From the NCBI RefSeq assembly GCF_014648275.1, contig NZ_BMQU01000019.1:29603-93602 (forward strand): a stretch of DNA of 64,000 nucleotides, given 5' to 3'. This DNA is from Pseudomonas laurentiana (GTDB taxonomy: Bacteria; Pseudomonadota; Gammaproteobacteria; Pseudomonadales; Pseudomonadaceae). Positions 20,292 to 32,423 of this stretch are shown in pieces (the stretch's first letter is position 1; each line of letters begins with the position of its first letter). The translations under genes were made by a program, and so were the position numbers. The notes under the pieces were generated by a model. The model did not search any database, was not told the DNA's origin, and was given only the letters and a program-made list of their open reading frames with translations.

Positions 20292-20837
20292 TTAAGGGAG
20301 CAAGCTCTTCACGTTGATCGGCTCGGCTTCGTTCTGCGCAGCGCCTTTCGGCTTGCCGGCAACTGCCATACCTGCAACACGGTAGAAGTTGTAATCAGGG
20401 TTCTTGCCGGGACCGGAGATCAGCAGATCTTCTTTCTCGTACACCAGATCCTGACGTTTGAACTCGGCCATTTCGAAATCCGGCGTCAGCTGGATCGCGG
20501 TGGTCGGGCAGGCTTCCTCGCAGAGGCCGCAGAAAATGCAGCGCGAGAAGTTGATGCGGAAGAACTCGGGGTACCAGCGACCGTCGTCGGTTTCGGCCTT
20601 CTGCAGCGAGATGCAACCGACCGGGCAGGCCACGGCACACAGGTTGCACGCTACACAGCGCTCTTCGCCATCGGGATCGCGGGTCAGGACGATGCGACCA
20701 CGGTAGCGTGGTGGCAGGTAGACCGGCTCTTCCGGGTATTGCAGGGTGTCGCGTTTGCGGAACCCGTGGGAGAACACCATCACCAGGCTGCGCAGCTGGG
20801 TGTAGGTGCCTTTGATGATGTCAAAAATGTACTTCAT
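20292..20837 (-). CDS. nuoI: NADH-quinone oxidoreductase subunit I (two 4Fe-4S clusters)
   Basis: This 181-aa electron-transfer subunit holds clusters N6a and N6b. Two CxxCxxCxxxCP motifs are intact: Cys 61/64/67/71 ([12 protein letters not shown]) and Cys 100/103/106/110 ([12 protein letters not shown]). The amphipathic N-terminal helix lies on the membrane. It sits 11 nt downstream of nuoH. Confidence 0.96.
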   Translation of the reverse strand: MKYIFDIIKGTYTQLRSLVMVFSHGFRKRDTLQYPEEPVYLPPRYRGRIVLTRDPDGEERCVACNLCAVACPVGCISLQKAETDDGRWYPEFFRINFSRCIFCGLCEEACPTTAIQLTPDFEMAEFKRQDLVYEKEDLLISGPGKNPDYNFYRVAGMAVAGKPKGAAQNEAEPINVKSLLP

Positions 20838-20848
20838 GCTCTATATCC

Positions 20849-21856
20849 TCACTGAACCGCGCCGGCCGGCGTGTTCAACAACACGAGCGCGGCGGTCACC
20901 AGCAGGTTGATCAGGGTCAGCGGCAGGCAGAACTTCCAGCTGAAGTCCATCACCTGGTCATAGCGCGGGCGCGGAATCGAGGCGCGCAGCAGGATGAACA
21001 GCATGATGAAGAACGCGGTCTTCAGGGCAAACCAGAGGAACGGCAGTTGCGGCAGGATGCCGAACGGGCCGTGCCAGCCACCGAAGAACAGCGTTACCAG
21101 CAGCGCCGAGATCAGGATGATGCCGATGTACTCACCGACGAAGAACATGCCCCATTTCATACCGGCATATTCAATGTGGTAACCGTCGGCCAGTTCCTGT
21201 TCCGCTTCCGGTTGGTCGAAGGGGTGACGGTGAGTCACGGCAACGCCAGCGATGAAGAAGGTGCAGAAGCCAAAGAACTGCGGAATGATGAACCACAGGT
21301 TCTGTGCCTGGTAGTCGACGATGTCGCGCATGTTGAACGAACCAACCTGCGCCACGATGCCCATCAGCGCCAGGCCCATGAACACTTCGTACGAAACGGT
21401 CTGGGCCGAAGCCCGCAGGCTGCCGAGCAGCGCGTACTTGTTGTTCGACGACCAACCGGCGAACAGTACGGCGTAGACCGACAGACCGGCCATGGCGAAG
21501 AAGAACAGCAGGCCGATGTTCAGGTCCGCGACACCCCAGGTCGGGGTGATCGGGATGATCGCGAAGGCAATCAGCAGAGCACTCATGGCCACGACCGGCG
21601 CCAGGGTGAAGATCACCTTGTCGACGAAGGGTGGGTTCCAGTCCTCCTTGAAGAACATCTTCAGCATGTCGGCAGCAATCTGGAACATGCCGAATGGGCC
21701 GACGCGGTTCGGACCGTAACGGTCCTGCCACCAACCCAGCAGGCGCCGCTCGACGAAGCTGAGCAGCGCGCCGCAGACCACCACGGCCAGCAAGACCACG
21801 ATGGCCTTGACGACGGTGATGATCACATCGATCACTTCAGGGGTGAACCAGGTCAT
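20849..21856 (-). CDS. nuoH: NADH-quinone oxidoreductase subunit H
   Basis: This 335-aa membrane subunit lines the quinone cavity. Conserved segments are the [20 protein letters not shown] helix with Glu-Arg-Arg, [20 protein letters not shown], and the loop around [19 protein letters not shown]. It overlaps the nuoG stop by 4 nt. Confidence 0.96.
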   Translation of the reverse strand: MTWFTPEVIDVIITVVKAIVVLLAVVVCGALLSFVERRLLGWWQDRYGPNRVGPFGMFQIAADMLKMFFKEDWNPPFVDKVIFTLAPVVAMSALLIAFAIIPITPTWGVADLNIGLLFFFAMAGLSVYAVLFAGWSSNNKYALLGSLRASAQTVSYEVFMGLALMGIVAQVGSFNMRDIVDYQAQNLWFIIPQFFGFCTFFIAGVAVTHRHPFDQPEAEQELADGYHIEYAGMKWGMFFVGEYIGIILISALLVTLFFGGWHGPFGILPQLPFLWFALKTAFFIMLFILLRASIPRPRYDQVMDFSWKFCLPLTLINLLVTAALVLLNTPAGAVQ

Positions 21857-24567
21857 TGTGCTGCCTCCTGCAGGCCTTCGACGGTGTGACCGAAGATGGC
21901 TGGCGGGATACCGGCCAGGCCTTTCGGCAGGGCAACCAGGCCAGCGCCCAGTTCCTCATTGATACGCAGCGGCAGACGCAGGGTCTGGCCGGCGACGTTC
22001 AGGCTGAGCATGGCGCCGTCGTTGACACCCAGGCGGTCGGCTTCGGACTTGGCCAGTGCGACGTAGGCTTGCGGGATACGCTCTTGCACCGGTGCTGCGC
22101 GCGAAGAGTTCTCTTCACTGCCGAACAGGTGGTAGAACGGTACGGCCTGCCAGGTACCACGCGCTGGTGCGAATGCGCCTGGAATGCTGGCGAACCAGTT
22201 CAGCTTGTCGCCCTGGCTTTCGATCAGGCGGGTGCCCGGGTCGCCAGCGCGCAGGTGACCACCGACTTCGTCCTGGAACTTGTTCCAGGCTTGAGGCGAG
22301 TTCCAGCCCGGAGACCAGGCAAACGGCACTTGCTGACGCGGTTCAACCGAACCCGAATAACCTTCCATGGAGAAGGCGAATGCGGTGTCCTGGTCTTGTG
22401 GGGTACGCGGCTCATGTACGCTGATGTTGGCGCGCATGGCGGTACGACCGGAGTAGCGCAGCGGCTCGCGGGCCAGTTTCAGGCCTTTGATACGGAATGC
22501 CGCCGACGGTGCCGCATTGACGATGCCGGCCAGTTGCGGTGCCGCTGTTGCGCAGGCGCTGGTGACATGGTCCAGTTGGGTCCAGTCCACCGGCTTGTTC
22601 AGCAGGGTCGAGCGCAGGGCGTGCATCCAGCGCCAGCCTTCGTGAACCAGGATCGAGGCGTCCATGTAGGTCGGATCGAACACCTGGAAGAAACGCTGGG
22701 CGCGGCCTTCGAGGCTGACCAGGGTCCCGTCGCCTTCAGCGAAGGTCGCAGCAGGCAGCACCAGGTGGGCGCGGTCAGTGGTCGGGGTCTTCTGGTGGTC
22801 CGCCACGATGACAACCTTGGCGGCCGCCAGTGCAGCATCGACCTTGGCCGCTGGCAGGCGGCTGTACAGGTCGTTTTCCAGTACGACGATGGCGTCGGCT
22901 TTACCGGCAATCACGGCGTCCAGCGCGGCATCGGCCGAGTCACCGCCGAGCATGGCGAGCCCCAGGCTGTTGGCTTCGGGGACGACCAGGCTCAGGGAGC
23001 CATTCTTCTCGCGCAGCTTCAGGGCCTTGGCGATGTTGGCGGCGGCTTCGATCAGGGCCTTGGAGCCCAGCGAAGTACCAGCAACGACCAGTGGGCGGTT
23101 GGCAGCGACCAGGGCATCGGCAATGCGCTTGGCCAGGGCCAGGGCTTCGGCGTCCAGGCCTTCAACGGCAGGGGCGCTTGGGTCGATGGCGTGGGCGACA
23201 GCGAAACCGAGGCGAGCCAGGTCATCCGGGGAGGCGTGTACGCATTCTTCGGCGACGTCATCGAGCTTGGTTTCGGCTAGGCTGGCGATGAACAGCGGGT
23301 ACATGGCGTGCTGGCCGATGTTCTTCACCGCAGCGTCGAGCCAAGGCTGAACACGCATGGCGTCGGCCATGGCCTCGGCCTTGCCCTTGACCGACTGGCG
23401 CAGGGCCAGGGCAACGCGGGCAGCGGTTTGGGTCAGGTCTTCACCGAGGACGAACACGGCGTCGTGATCTTCCATCTCGCGCAGGGTTGGCACCGGCAGC
23501 GGGCTGTCGTTCAACACTTGCAGGACCAGGCGAACGTTTTCCAGTTCAGCCGCTTCCATACCCGAGTAGAAGTGCTCGGCACCGACCAGCTCGCGCAGGC
23601 CGTAGTTGCTTTCCAGGCTGGCGCGTGGCGAACCGATACCGACGATGTTGCGACCACGCAGCATATCGGCGGCTTTATCCAGGGCGGCGTCCAGGCTCAG
23701 TTTCTGGCCATTGGCGAGCAGCGGCTGGCGAGGGCGGTCTTCACGGTTGACGTAGCCATAGCCGAAACGACCACGGTCGCACAGGAAGTACTGGTTGACG
23801 GAGCCGTTGAAGCGGTTCTCGATACGACGCAGTTCGCCATAACGCTCGCCCGGGCTGATGTTGCAACCGCTGGAGCAGCCATGGCAGATGCTCGGGGCGA
23901 ACTGCATGTCCCACTTGCGGTTGTAGCGCTCGGAGTGCGTCTTGTCGGTGAACACGCCGGTCGGGCAGACCTCGGTCAGGTTGCCGGAGAATTCGCTTTC
24001 CAGCGCACCGTCTTCGACGCGACCGAAATAGACGTTGTCGTGGGCACCGAAAACGCCCAGGTCAGTACCGCCAGCGTAGTCCTTGTAGTAACGCACGCAA
24101 CGGTAGCAGGCGATGCAGCGGTTCATCTCGTGAGCGATGAACGGGCCGAGTTCCTGGTTCTGGTGGGTACGCTTGGTAAAACGGTAGCGGCGCTCGTTGT
24201 GGCCGGTCATCACCGTCATGTCTTGTAGGTGGCAGTGACCGCCTTCCTCACAGACCGGGCAGTCGTGTGGGTGGTTGGTCATCAGCCATTCGACGACGCT
24301 GGCGCGGAACACCTTGGCTTCTTCGTCGTCAATGGAGATCCAGCTGCCATCGGTGGCCGGGGTCATGCAGGACATGACGATACGACCACGCTTGTCGTTC
24401 TCGTCGGTGTACTGCTTGACCGCGCACTGGCGGCAAGCACCGACGCTACCGAGCGCCGGGTGCCAGCAGAAATAAGGAATGTCGAGGCCGAGCGACAGAC
24501 AGGCCTGTAACAGGTTGTCTGCGCCGTTGACTTCGAGCTCTTTGCCGTCTACGTGGATAGTGGCCAT
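21853..24567 (-). CDS. nuoG: NADH-quinone oxidoreductase subunit G
   Basis: This 904-aa peripheral-arm iron-sulfur subunit carries an N-terminal ferredoxin domain ([15 protein letters not shown]), the His-Cys3 motif [12 protein letters not shown] for N5, [12 protein letters not shown] for N4, and CHGCSSGC for the extra N7 cluster found in gammaproteobacterial enzymes. These are followed by a molybdopterin-oxidoreductase-like domain that binds no cofactor in complex I. Length is typical (E. coli 908). It is separated from nuoF by an unusually large 132-nt gap. Confidence 0.96.
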   Translation of the reverse strand: MATIHVDGKELEVNGADNLLQACLSLGLDIPYFCWHPALGSVGACRQCAVKQYTDENDKRGRIVMSCMTPATDGSWISIDDEEAKVFRASVVEWLMTNHPHDCPVCEEGGHCHLQDMTVMTGHNERRYRFTKRTHQNQELGPFIAHEMNRCIACYRCVRYYKDYAGGTDLGVFGAHDNVYFGRVEDGALESEFSGNLTEVCPTGVFTDKTHSERYNRKWDMQFAPSICHGCSSGCNISPGERYGELRRIENRFNGSVNQYFLCDRGRFGYGYVNREDRPRQPLLANGQKLSLDAALDKAADMLRGRNIVGIGSPRASLESNYGLRELVGAEHFYSGMEAAELENVRLVLQVLNDSPLPVPTLREMEDHDAVFVLGEDLTQTAARVALALRQSVKGKAEAMADAMRVQPWLDAAVKNIGQHAMYPLFIASLAETKLDDVAEECVHASPDDLARLGFAVAHAIDPSAPAVEGLDAEALALAKRIADALVAANRPLVVAGTSLGSKALIEAAANIAKALKLREKNGSLSLVVPEANSLGLAMLGGDSADAALDAVIAGKADAIVVLENDLYSRLPAAKVDAALAAAKVVIVADHQKTPTTDRAHLVLPAATFAEGDGTLVSLEGRAQRFFQVFDPTYMDASILVHEGWRWMHALRSTLLNKPVDWTQLDHVTSACATAAPQLAGIVNAAPSAAFRIKGLKLAREPLRYSGRTAMRANISVHEPRTPQDQDTAFAFSMEGYSGSVEPRQQVPFAWSPGWNSPQAWNKFQDEVGGHLRAGDPGTRLIESQGDKLNWFASIPGAFAPARGTWQAVPFYHLFGSEENSSRAAPVQERIPQAYVALAKSEADRLGVNDGAMLSLNVAGQTLRLPLRINEELGAGLVALPKGLAGIPPAIFGHTVEGLQEAAQ

Positions 24568-24586
24568 GGTTCAAAGTTCTTCGTTG

Positions 24587-24602
24587 GCCCGCGTCTGCGG
24601 GC
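24587..24602 (-). promoter_or_regulatory. Intra-operon hairpin upstream of nuoG
   Basis: GCCCGC/GCGGGC with a 4-nt loop lies 20 nt before the nuoG start, in the only large gap of the operon's middle part. Together with the hairpin at 24668 it could mark an RNA-processing site. Confidence 0.35.
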
Positions 24603-24667
24603 GTGGCTAATGGAAAACTGTGTGCTTGCAGCCCGCGACAGGCGGACCCGGGCGAGCAGTGCAAGCA

Positions 24668-24689
24668 GCGGGTGGCACGGACCACCCGC
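24668..24689 (-). promoter_or_regulatory. Intra-operon hairpin downstream of nuoF
   Basis: A perfect 8-bp stem GCGGGTGG/CCACCCGC with a 6-nt loop begins 10 nt after the nuoF stop. No T-run follows, so readthrough into nuoG is expected. Confidence 0.4.
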
Positions 24690-24699
24690 GTTCTATTCG

Positions 24700-26055
24700 T
24701 TATGCGCCGACGACGATCGGCTTCGCCAGGTCCGGGCGCACGCCTGCGTTCGCAGCAATGCCAGCCTCGAATTCCGGGCGGAAATATTTGATCGCGCTGC
24801 CCAATGGCTCCACGGCACCCGGTGCGTGCGCACAGAAGGTCTTGCCTGGGCCGAGGAAACCGACCAGACCCAGCAGGGTCTCGATGTCGCCCTGCTGGCC
24901 CTGGCCTTTCTCGAGGGCGCGCAGGAGCTTGACGCTCCATGGCAGGCCGTCGCGGCACGGGGTGCAGAAACCACAGGATTCACGGGCAAAGAACTCTTCC
25001 ATGTTGCGCAGCAGCGAGACCATGTTGACGCTGTCGTCCACGGCCATGGCCAGGCCAGTACCCATACGGGTGCCAACCTTGGCAATGCCACCGGCGTACA
25101 TTTGTGCGTCCAGGTGCTCAGGCAGCAGGAAACCGGTACCGGCACCACCAGGTTGCCAGCACTTGAGCTTGAAGCCGTCGCGCATGCCACCGGCATAGTC
25201 TTCGAACAGTTCGCGAGCGCTGACGCCGAATGGCAGTTCCCACAGGCCAGGGTTCTTCACCTTGCCGGAGAAGCCCATCAGCTTGGTACCGTGGTCTTCA
25301 CTGCCTTCGCGGGCCAGCGACTTGTACCAGTCGATGCCGTTGCCGACGATCGCCGGCACGTTGCACAGTGTCTCGACGTTGTTCACGCAGGTCGGCTTGC
25401 CCCAGACGCCAACGGCGGCAGGGAAGGGCGGCTTGGAGCGTGGGTTGGCGCGGCGGCCTTCGAGGGAGTTGATCAGTGCGGTTTCTTCACCGCAGATGTA
25501 ACGACCGGCACCGGTGTGGACGAACAGCTCGAAGTCAAAGCCGCTGCCGAGGATGTTCTTGCCCAGCAGGCCGGCAGCCTTGGCTTCTTCGACCGCACGG
25601 TTCAGGTGCGCGGCAGCAGTGACGTATTCGCCACGCAGGAAGATGTAGCCACGGTAGGCTTTCAGCGCACGGGCGCTGATCAGCATGCCTTCGATCAGCA
25701 GATGGGGCAGTTGCTCCATCAGCATGCGGTCTTTCCAGGTGTTGGGTTCCATTTCATCCGCGTTGCACAGCAGGTAGCGGATGTTCATGGATTCGTCTTT
25801 GGGCATCAGGCCCCATTTGACGCCAGTCGGGAAGCCCGCACCACCACGGCCCTTGAGGCCGGAGTCCTTGACGGTCTGGACGATGTCGTCCTGGGACATT
25901 TGCCCCAGTGCCTTGCGGGCGGCAGCGTAGCCGTCCTTGGCCTGGTATTCGTCGAGCCACACCGGCTGGCCGTCATCGCGCAGACGCCAGGTCAGCGGGT
26001 GGGTTTCGGCGGTGCGGGCGATGCGGTTGGCAGGCCCGAAGGAGGTAAGGGTCAT
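24700..26055 (-). CDS. nuoF: NADH-quinone oxidoreductase subunit F (NADH and FMN binding)
   Basis: This 451-aa subunit is the NADH oxidation site. Signs are the glycine-rich NADH/FMN region [20 protein letters not shown], the FMN loop [19 protein letters not shown], and the N3 cluster ligands [12 protein letters not shown]. It starts in a 4-nt overlap with the nuoE stop. Confidence 0.96.
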   Translation of the reverse strand: MTLTSFGPANRIARTAETHPLTWRLRDDGQPVWLDEYQAKDGYAAARKALGQMSQDDIVQTVKDSGLKGRGGAGFPTGVKWGLMPKDESMNIRYLLCNADEMEPNTWKDRMLMEQLPHLLIEGMLISARALKAYRGYIFLRGEYVTAAAHLNRAVEEAKAAGLLGKNILGSGFDFELFVHTGAGRYICGEETALINSLEGRRANPRSKPPFPAAVGVWGKPTCVNNVETLCNVPAIVGNGIDWYKSLAREGSEDHGTKLMGFSGKVKNPGLWELPFGVSARELFEDYAGGMRDGFKLKCWQPGGAGTGFLLPEHLDAQMYAGGIAKVGTRMGTGLAMAVDDSVNMVSLLRNMEEFFARESCGFCTPCRDGLPWSVKLLRALEKGQGQQGDIETLLGLVGFLGPGKTFCAHAPGAVEPLGSAIKYFRPEFEAGIAANAGVRPDLAKPIVVGA

Positions 26056-26549
26056 ACGTAGCCCTCCAGCAGTTTGGAGACGCCGGCCGGCTGTACATCG
26101 CCGAAGGTGTCGTCATCGATCATCAGCGCCGGGGCCTTGTCGCAGTTACCCAGGCAGCACACTGGCAGCAAGGTGAAGCGACCGTCTGGCGTGGTCTGGC
26201 CGAGGCCAATGCCCAGTTCGCTCTGGATCTGGCTGACGACCGACTCGTGGCCACCGATGTAGCAGACCATGCTGTCGCAGACACGGATGATGTGCCGGCC
26301 GACAGGCTGACGGAAGATCTGGCTGTAGAAGGTTGCGACGCCTTCGACATCGCTGGCCGGGATGCCCAGGATCTCGCCGATGGCGTAGACCGCACCGTCA
26401 GGCACCCAGCCGCGTTCTTTCTGAACGATCTTCAGGGCTTCGATGGACGCCGCGCGCGGGTCCTCGTAGTGATGCATCTCGTGCTCGATGGCCGAGCGCT
26501 CGGTTTCGCTCAGGGCGAAACGGTCGGTTTGGATAAGCGTGCTATTCAT
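26052..26549 (-). CDS. nuoE: NADH-quinone oxidoreductase subunit E (2Fe-2S)
   Basis: This 165-aa thioredoxin-like subunit carries cluster N1a. The cluster ligands are visible as Cys 91 and 96 (CDSMVC) and Cys 132 and 136 (CLGNC). The start is 2 nt after the nuoCD stop. Confidence 0.95.
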   Translation of the reverse strand: MNSTLIQTDRFALSETERSAIEHEMHHYEDPRAASIEALKIVQKERGWVPDGAVYAIGEILGIPASDVEGVATFYSQIFRQPVGRHIIRVCDSMVCYIGGHESVVSQIQSELGIGLGQTTPDGRFTLLPVCCLGNCDKAPALMIDDDTFGDVQPAGVSKLLEGYV

Positions 26550-26551
26550 GC

Positions 26552-28351
<1,800 letters not shown>

Positions 28352-28410
28352 TCAACGTAGAGAATGAAGCCAGGCCGCCTGTTCCGCAGAGCAGGCAGCA
28401 GGTCGCTGGA

Positions 28411-29088
28411 TCAGACTTCGTCGGGGCTGCGCAGGTTGGTGACCTGGATGCGCTGTTCACGACGCTGCTCTTTCTGCGACGGCATCTCGGCGCGGTATAC
28501 GCCTTGATCACCGACAACCCAGGAAAGAGGGCGACGCTCCTGGCCAATCGACTCCTGCAACAACATCAGGCCTTGCAGGAATGCTTCAGGGCGAGGCGGG
28601 CAGCCAGGCACGTAGACATCCACGGGGAGGAACTTGTCGACCCCCTGAACGACCGAGTAAATGTCGTACATGCCGCCAGAGTTTGCGCACGAACCCATGG
28701 AGATGACCCACTTGGGTTCGAGCATCTGCTCGTACAGGCGCTGAATGATCGGCGCCATTTTGATGAAGCAGGTGCCAGCGACGACCATGAAGTCGGCCTG
28801 ACGCGGTGATGCCCGGATGACTTCGGCGCCGAAGCGGGCGATGTCGTGGGGCGCCGTGAAGGCCGTGGTCATTTCCACGTAGCAGCAGGAGAGGCCGAAG
28901 TTATAAGGCCACAGGGAGTTTTTACGCCCCCAGTTCACCGCACCACTGAGCACATCTTCAAGTTTGCCCATGAAGATGTTCTTGTGGACCTGGTCCTCTA
29001 GCAGCGAATCGGAGACGGTTTCCCGTTCTCCGATTGGGTACTGCTCGTTAGGCGCATCCGGATCGATTCTGGTGAGATTGTATTGCAT
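28411..29088 (-). CDS. nuoB: NADH-quinone oxidoreductase subunit B (cluster N2)
   Basis: This 225-aa subunit holds the terminal 4Fe-4S cluster N2 that reduces quinone. The four ligands are intact: the adjacent Cys 68-69 (GLSCCYVEM), Cys 134 (GSCANSGG) and Cys 163 ([10 protein letters not shown]). ATG at 29088 (MQYNLTR) is chosen because GAGG is correctly spaced; the frame extends two codons to a TTG without support. It is 10 nt downstream of nuoA. Confidence 0.96.
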   Translation of the reverse strand: MQYNLTRIDPDAPNEQYPIGERETVSDSLLEDQVHKNIFMGKLEDVLSGAVNWGRKNSLWPYNFGLSCCYVEMTTAFTAPHDIARFGAEVIRASPRQADFMVVAGTCFIKMAPIIQRLYEQMLEPKWVISMGSCANSGGMYDIYSVVQGVDKFLPVDVYVPGCPPRPEAFLQGLMLLQESIGQERRPLSWVVGDQGVYRAEMPSQKEQRREQRIQVTNLRSPDEV

Positions 29089-29098
29089 TGCCAAAGCC

Positions 29099-29512
29099 TC
29101 ATTGTTTCAGCTTCGCTTGCCGCTTGCGACGACCTACGGGAGCCCAATCGAGCGCCCCTACTCGCCAAAGGTAGACAAGACCTGCCAACAGAATTGCTAT
29201 GAAAACGAGTGCTTCGACGAATCCGGTCCAGCCGCTTTCGCGGACAGACACAGACCATGCAAAGAGAAAGAGGGCTTCGATATCGAAGATCACGAACAGC
29301 ATCGCGACCAGATAGAATTTTGCCGAGAGGCGCAGGCGTGCGCTGCCGGTAGGCAGCATGCCGGATTCAAAGGGTTCGTTCTTGCTGCGGCCCCAGGCCT
29401 TGCTGCCGAGCAGGCTGGACAGACCGAGCATGAAGGCGCACAGGCCGACGACACCCAAAAGGAAAATGGCAAAGCCCCAGTTGTGGGCGATGAGTCCTGT
29501 CGAATCGGGCAT
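29099..29512 (-). CDS. nuoA: NADH-quinone oxidoreductase subunit A
   Basis: This 137-aa, three-helix subunit has the conserved loop [23 protein letters not shown] and the helix [20 protein letters not shown], whose Asp/Glu residues are essential in the family. AAGGA precedes the ATG. It is the first gene of the operon, with a candidate promoter about 90-120 nt upstream. Confidence 0.95.
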   Translation of the reverse strand: MPDSTGLIAHNWGFAIFLLGVVGLCAFMLGLSSLLGSKAWGRSKNEPFESGMLPTGSARLRLSAKFYLVAMLFVIFDIEALFLFAWSVSVRESGWTGFVEALVFIAILLAGLVYLWRVGALDWAPVGRRKRQAKLKQ

Positions 29513-29600
29513 GCTGAAAATCCTTAACAGAGCGCTTGGGTCTCTGAGCTTGAAAGAAGTAGAGCAGTGACGATATGTCGCAGCGGGATCTATCGCGCTG

Positions 29601-29629
29601 ATTTTATGGGTAAAGCGGGTGCAAGTAAA
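29601..29629 (-). promoter_or_regulatory. nuoA: Candidate sigma-70 promoter of the nuo operon
   Basis: On the minus strand, -35 TTTACT (29629-29624) and -10 TAAAAT (29606-29601) are separated by 17 bp, matching consensus at 4/6 and 5/6 positions. A start near 29594 would give a leader of about 80 nt before nuoA. Chosen by eye. Confidence 0.45.
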
Positions 29630-29761
29630 ATTTCTGCAGCAAATTAATTCGTTAGATTAAGAACAAAAATCTTTCGTATCACGCTGCAGGCCGCATAGGC
29701 TGGGCATTGCCTCACCTTTTGTTAATTATGTTTCTTGCTTGGTGTAATGAACGACAAGATT

Positions 29762-29780
29762 GTTAATGATAATTGATATC
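29762..29780. promoter_or_regulatory. Candidate Fur box upstream of nuo
   Basis: The 19 bases beginning GTTAATGATAATTG match 15 of 19 positions of the Fur consensus (GATAATGATAAT-C-ATTATC), in an AT-rich stretch about 250 nt upstream of nuoA and about 135 nt upstream of the proposed -35 box. No coding target lies on the other side within 1 kb. Confidence 0.4.
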
Positions 29781-29957
29781 ATTTAAGGCCGCTGTTTAAT
29801 AGCGCTTCCTGTTGCCTGGAAAGTTCCAGCGCATAGTGTGGCAGCCATAATTCCCTGCGTTTACCTTTTTAGCAGCTTTTCCCCCGGATTGTGCCGCCTT
29901 GGATCAATGCTTTGGCGGGTTGGTGTGGCGTTACAGTCAATAGCCACGCGCGATGTC

Positions 29958-30011
29958 GGGCCTTCCTGGCCCTCGGTCCTCACCAGGCATCCCTGCCTGG
30001 CACTCAGCTAC
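29958..30011. repeat. Dispersed repeat module 1, copy A
   Basis: This stretch, beginning GGGCCTTCCTGGCCCTC and containing CCAGGCATCCCTGCCTGGCA, recurs at 30482-30535 with few differences. It contains two small inverted repeats (GGCC..., CCAGGCA/TGCCTGG). Confidence 0.75.
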
Positions 30012-30049
30012 CAAGCGAAGCAGCGAGCCTCTGCTTCTCAGTGCGCCTA

Positions 30050-30131
30050 GTGGGGTGCGAGGCAAGGATGCCTCGCACGTGCTGATGGGGCATGGATGGC
30101 CCGTCGGCGCGTCCACACGGGAGCGATGGCG
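30050..30131. repeat. Dispersed repeat module 2, copy A (82 bp)
   Basis: The module recurs at 30724-30805 with the same length and about 80 of 82 identical bases. It contains the dyad TGCGAGGCAAGGATGCCTCGCA. The short open frame across it ends at different places in the two copies, so the conserved unit is the DNA or RNA rather than a protein. Confidence 0.8.
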
Positions 30132-30146
30132 TAAAGACGGCACCCG

Positions 30147-30440
30147 AAGCGCAGCGTAGGGCCGGATGTCGGGACAGGGCGTTTTGCCCACTTTTGCGCC
30201 CTATCAAAAGTGGGTCGCTGTAAAAGGCGAAACCAGCCGCTGGTGCCGCTGCAGGGAATGGATATGTTCACGAGGTGGGTGCCAATTGCCACAAACATGC
30301 GTCGCCCCTGATGACGGCAGGCATATCCGTTTGCGATGTTGGGTTTGATGCCCCGTTCCGCCCTTACGGCGTGTCACTTTTGAGGGCAAAAGTGACCAAA
30401 ACCCCTCGTCCCAACATCCGGCCCTCCGCTGCGCTACGGG
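30147..30440. repeat. Long imperfect inverted repeat with nested hairpins
   Basis: Arms at about 30147-30227 and 30362-30440 are reverse complements over most of about 80 bases. Both contain GCGCAGCG, GGGCCGGATGT and a GGGTTTT-like core. Each arm also carries its own hairpin: CCCACTTTTG/CAAAAGTGGG (30187-30214) and GTCACTTTTG/CAAAAGTGAC (30373-30396). The 135-nt spacer holds module 3 copy A. Confidence 0.75.
30254..30332. repeat. Dispersed repeat module 3, copy A (79 bp)
   Basis: This module, beginning GGGAATGGATATGTTCACGA, recurs at 30828-30906 at equal length with about five or six differences. Copy A lies between the arms of the long inverted repeat; copy B does not. Confidence 0.78.
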
Positions 30441-30481
30441 TCCTCTCACTCCGGCAGTGCTCCCGCCGGGACCGTGCTGAA

Positions 30482-30535
30482 GGGCCTTCCTGGCCCTCAG
30501 CCCTTGCCAGGCATCCCTGCCTGGCACCCAGCTAC
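30482..30535. repeat. Dispersed repeat module 1, copy B
   Basis: Second copy of the module at 29958. It lies directly after the right arm of the long inverted repeat. Confidence 0.75.
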
Positions 30536-30723
30536 GCACCGCCTGCGTTCGACCTCCTGAAGGGACAATTTGGCAGCGCCTGCAAGTTCAACGCATGAAA
30601 AAGCAACGCCGAAAAGCCCTCGCGTTCCCGGACAAGCGAAGCCGAGAGCATCTGCTTCTCAGTACACGGAATGTCAGGCGCCGCAGGACGTCCCTTCAGG
30701 AGGCTGAGTGGAGCCATCGCGGA

Positions 30724-30805
30724 GTGGGGTGCGAGGCAGGGATGCCTCGCACGTGCTGATGGGCCATGGATGGCCCGTCGGCGCGTCCACACGGGAGCGA
30801 TGGCG
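30724..30805. repeat. Dispersed repeat module 2, copy B
   Basis: Second copy of the 82-bp module at 30050. It differs at about two positions (CAAGG to CAGGG, GGGGC to GGGCC). Confidence 0.8.
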
Positions 30806-30827
30806 CCCAGCCTGTGGCGCCACTACC

Positions 30828-30906
30828 GGGAATGGATATGTTCACGAGGTGAGAGCCAATAGCCACAAACATGCGTCGCCCCTGATGGCGGCAGGCAAAT
30901 CCGTTT
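30828..30906. repeat. Dispersed repeat module 3, copy B
   Basis: Second copy of the 79-bp module at 30254. Here it follows module 2 after only 22 bp, whereas in copy A the gap is 122 bp and contains one arm of the inverted repeat. Confidence 0.78.
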
Positions 30907-31028
30907 TCGATCTCGGGCTGTATGGACCAGAGACATGGTTGACACTTTTCGGTGAGCAAGCCTGCCGGGACCGCGCTCAAGGGGCTTCCTGGTGCTCAGT
31001 CACATCAGTCATATCAGTCATAGATGCA

Positions 31029-31063
31029 AAAAACCCGGAGCCCCATCACAGGCCCCGGGTTTT
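31029..31063 (-). terminator. Rho-independent terminator of aceA
   Basis: AAAACCCGG...GCC pairs with GGC...CCGGGTTTT around a short loop, 35 nt after the aceA stop, followed on the minus strand by a T-rich stretch. Confidence 0.85.
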
Positions 31064-31097
31064 CAGTGCTACCCGAATATCAGCAACTGATCATGGA

Positions 31098-32423
31098 TCA
31101 GTGGAACTGCTCTTCCTCGGTGGAGCCGGTCAGTGCGGTTACCGAAGACGAGCCACCCTGAATCACGGTGGTCATGTCGTCGAAGTAGCCGGTGCCGACT
31201 TCCTGCTGGTGAGCAACGAAGGTGTAGCCCTTCGACGCGTCGGCGAATTCCTGCTCTTGCAGTTTCACGTAGGCAGTCATGTCGTTTCGGGCGTAGTCGT
31301 GCGCCAGGTTGAACATGCTGTGCCACATGTTGTGGATACCCGCCAGGGTGATGAACTGGTGCTTGTAACCCATGGCCGACAGTTCGCGCTGGAACTTGGC
31401 GATGGTCGCGTCGTCCAGGTTTTTCTTCCAGTTGAAGGAAGGCGAGCAGTTGTAGGACAGGATCTGGTCCGGGTATTCCTTCTTGATCGCTTCGGCGAAG
31501 CGACGAGCTTCGTCCAGGTCTGGCTTGGCGGTTTCACACCAGATCAGGTCGGCATACGGCGCGTAGGCCAGGCCGCGAGCGATGGCTTGGTCCAGGCCGG
31601 CGCGTACTTTGTAGAAACCTTCCTGGGTGCGCTCGCCGATCACGAATGGCTGATCGTATGGGTCGCAGTCGCTGGTCAGCAGGTCGGCGGCGTTAGCGTC
31701 GGTACGGGCCAGAATGATGGTCGGTACACCGGCAACGTCGGCAGCCAGACGGGCAGCGGTCAGTTTCTGAACGGCTTCCTGGGTTGGAACCAGTACTTTA
31801 CCGCCCATGTGGCCGCATTTCTTCACGGAGGCCAGTTGGTCTTCGAAGTGAACGCCAGCAGCGCCTGCTTCGATCATGTTCTTCATCAGCTCGTAGGCGT
31901 TCAGTACGCCGCCGAAACCGGCTTCGGCGTCCGCTACGATCGGAGCGAAGTAGTCAACATAGCCTTCATCGCCCGGGTTCTTGCCGGCTTTCCACTGGAT
32001 CTGGTCGGCGCGACGGAACGAGTTGTTGATGCGCTTGACCACAGTTGGAACCGAGTCCACTGGGTACAGCGACTGGTCTGGGTACATGGACTCGGCCGAG
32101 TTGTTATCGGCAGCCACTTGCCAGCCGGACAGGTAGATAGCCTGGATGCCGGCTTTGACCTGTTGTACTGCCTGGCCGCCGGTCAGGGCGCCCATGCAGT
32201 TGACGAAATCTTTTTCGGGGCGGAAGGATGGGTGGGCACCTTGGGTGACCAGTTTCCACAGCTTCTCGGCACCCATGCGGGCCAGGGTGTGCTCTGGCTG
32301 GACCGAGCCACGCAGACGGACAACATCAGCAGCGGTGTAGGTACGGGTCACGCCTTTCCAGCGCGGGTTTTCGGCCCAGTCTTTTTCGAGGGCTGCAATT
32401 TGCTGTTCGCGTGTCAGTGCCAT
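31098..32423 (-). CDS. aceA: Isocitrate lyase
   Basis: This 441-aa enzyme cleaves isocitrate to glyoxylate and succinate, the first step of the glyoxylate shunt needed for growth on acetate and fatty acids. The catalytic loop KKCGHMGGK is intact with Cys 203, and the metal-site region VHFEDQ lies just before it. The open frame runs 21 codons further upstream, but [13 protein letters not shown] at 32423 is the family start and has GAGG upstream. It is monocistronic, with its own terminator. It competes for isocitrate with idh and icd further right. Confidence 0.95.
   Translation of the reverse strand: MALTREQQIAALEKDWAENPRWKGVTRTYTAADVVRLRGSVQPEHTLARMGAEKLWKLVTQGAHPSFRPEKDFVNCMGALTGGQAVQQVKAGIQAIYLSGWQVAADNNSAESMYPDQSLYPVDSVPTVVKRINNSFRRADQIQWKAGKNPGDEGYVDYFAPIVADAEAGFGGVLNAYELMKNMIEAGAAGVHFEDQLASVKKCGHMGGKVLVPTQEAVQKLTAARLAADVAGVPTIILARTDANAADLLTSDCDPYDQPFVIGERTQEGFYKVRAGLDQAIARGLAYAPYADLIWCETAKPDLDEARRFAEAIKKEYPDQILSYNCSPSFNWKKNLDDATIAKFQRELSAMGYKHQFITLAGIHNMWHSMFNLAHDYARNDMTAYVKLQEQEFADASKGYTFVAHQQEVGTGYFDDMTTVIQGGSSSVTALTGSTEEEQFH

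Larger units (their letters stand above)
29513..31097. other. 1.6-kb gene-free region upstream of nuo and downstream of aceA
   Basis: No convincing gene is present; open frames here change between the repeat copies and lack ribosome sites. The left part (29,560-29,900) is AT-rich and holds the nuo promoter region and Fur-like site. The middle (29,950-30,910) is a mosaic of duplicated modules and one long inverted repeat, listed separately. The right part ends with the aceA terminator. Confidence 0.8.

Noticed and set aside
29838-30598. Short open frames in the repeat region that look alike between copies
   Set aside because: They share sequence only because the DNA modules are duplicated. 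Frames stop at different points and have no ribosome sites.
29950-30910. CRISPR array
   Set aside because: There are only two copies of each module, with unequal spacing and no short regular repeats or cas genes.
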